Source of the DNA: JARLFX01 sp036404255
Lineage (GTDB): Bacteria > Acidobacteriota > Terriglobia > Terriglobales > Acidobacteriaceae
Reading direction: 5' to 3'
NCBI GenBank assembly: GCA_036404255.1
Contig: DASWOP010000199.1
Coordinates: 1-5,441 of the forward strand
Length of the DNA: 5,441 nucleotides
The notes under the pieces are model-generated. The model saw only the letters and a program-made list of their open reading frames with translations, was not told the origin of the DNA and did no database searches. Positions within the stretch are counted from its first letter, which is position 1, and every line of letters begins with the position of its first letter. Positions 5,328 to 5,441 of the stretch are shown piece after piece. The position numbers were made by a program, and so were the translations under genes.

Positions 5328-5441
5328 ATGCCCATCAAAATAAACGTCAACAATGTGACCGCCACGGTAGACGTGTCGCCGGATACACCCCTGTTGTGGG
5401 TGCTGCGCGACGTACTGAACCTGAAGGGGTCAAAGTACGGC
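5328..5441 (+). CDS. (2Fe-2S)-binding small subunit of a molybdenum hydroxylase (isoquinoline 1-oxidoreductase alpha / aldehyde oxidase type), 5' part only
   Basis: Only 38 codons are in the window. They match the plant-type ferredoxin domain at the start of xanthine dehydrogenase-family small subunits: a short first strand pair (IKINVNNVTATVDV, 3-16), then DTPLLWVLRDVLNLKGSKYG (19-38). In this family that segment leads straight into the first cluster motif C-x4-C-G-x-C, so the window ends just before the first iron-binding cysteine. The LLWVLRD wording is most like the isoquinoline 1-oxidoreductase (IorA) branch, whose partner is a large molybdopterin subunit usually encoded downstream. Such enzymes hydroxylate N-heterocycles or oxidise aldehydes, passing electrons through two 2Fe-2S clusters. 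It is divergent from tetR, which may control it. Confidence 0.88.
   Translation, partial: MPIKINVNNVTATVDVSPDTPLLWVLRDVLNLKGSKYG

Noticed and set aside
4804..5343. 179-codon + strand open frame across tetR and the divergent spacer
   Set aside because: It is antisense to tetR over most of its length and overlaps the start of the (2Fe-2S) subunit gene in another frame.

Overview
The window looks like ordinary chromosome of a GC-rich, probably acidobacterial species. I infer the class Terriglobia / family Acidobacteriaceae from memory of how its D-Ala-D-Ala ligase and isomerase/epimerase homologues read; no search was run. Five genes are complete, one is cut by the right edge, and one 483-bp non-coding stretch is rich in inverted repeats.

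Left part (103-2569, + strand): three tightly packed genes that read as one transcription unit. They are a TIM-barrel sugar phosphate isomerase/epimerase-like protein, D-alanine--D-alanine ligase (ddl, peptidoglycan precursor synthesis), and a small protein with one membrane segment and a possible NTF2-like outer domain. Gaps are 10 and 15 bp. The first and third genes have no firmly assignable role. Their spacing ties them to ddl, so a link to cell-wall metabolism is possible but not shown.

Middle (2570-3052): a gap between convergent genes. It holds a GGTACC-centred GC-rich box, an AT-rich block with three related 29-bp units, a 9-bp hairpin, and a 15-bp perfect inverted repeat that resembles a REP element. 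None of these has the T-tract of a standard intrinsic terminator.

Right part (3053-5100, - strand): a TetR-family repressor gene followed by a gene for an exported alpha/beta-hydrolase fused to a C-terminal cupin domain. A perfect 10-4-10 palindrome lies in the 140 bp between them and is the natural candidate for the TetR operator. Divergent from tetR, at 5328 on the + strand, is the start of a (2Fe-2S) small subunit of a molybdenum hydroxylase (isoquinoline 1-oxidoreductase / aldehyde oxidase type), cut off just before its first cluster cysteine. The tetR, hydrolase and oxidoreductase arrangement suggests a small inducible catabolic or detoxification locus. The most interesting items are the hydrolase-cupin fusion with its putative operator, and the composite repeat region.
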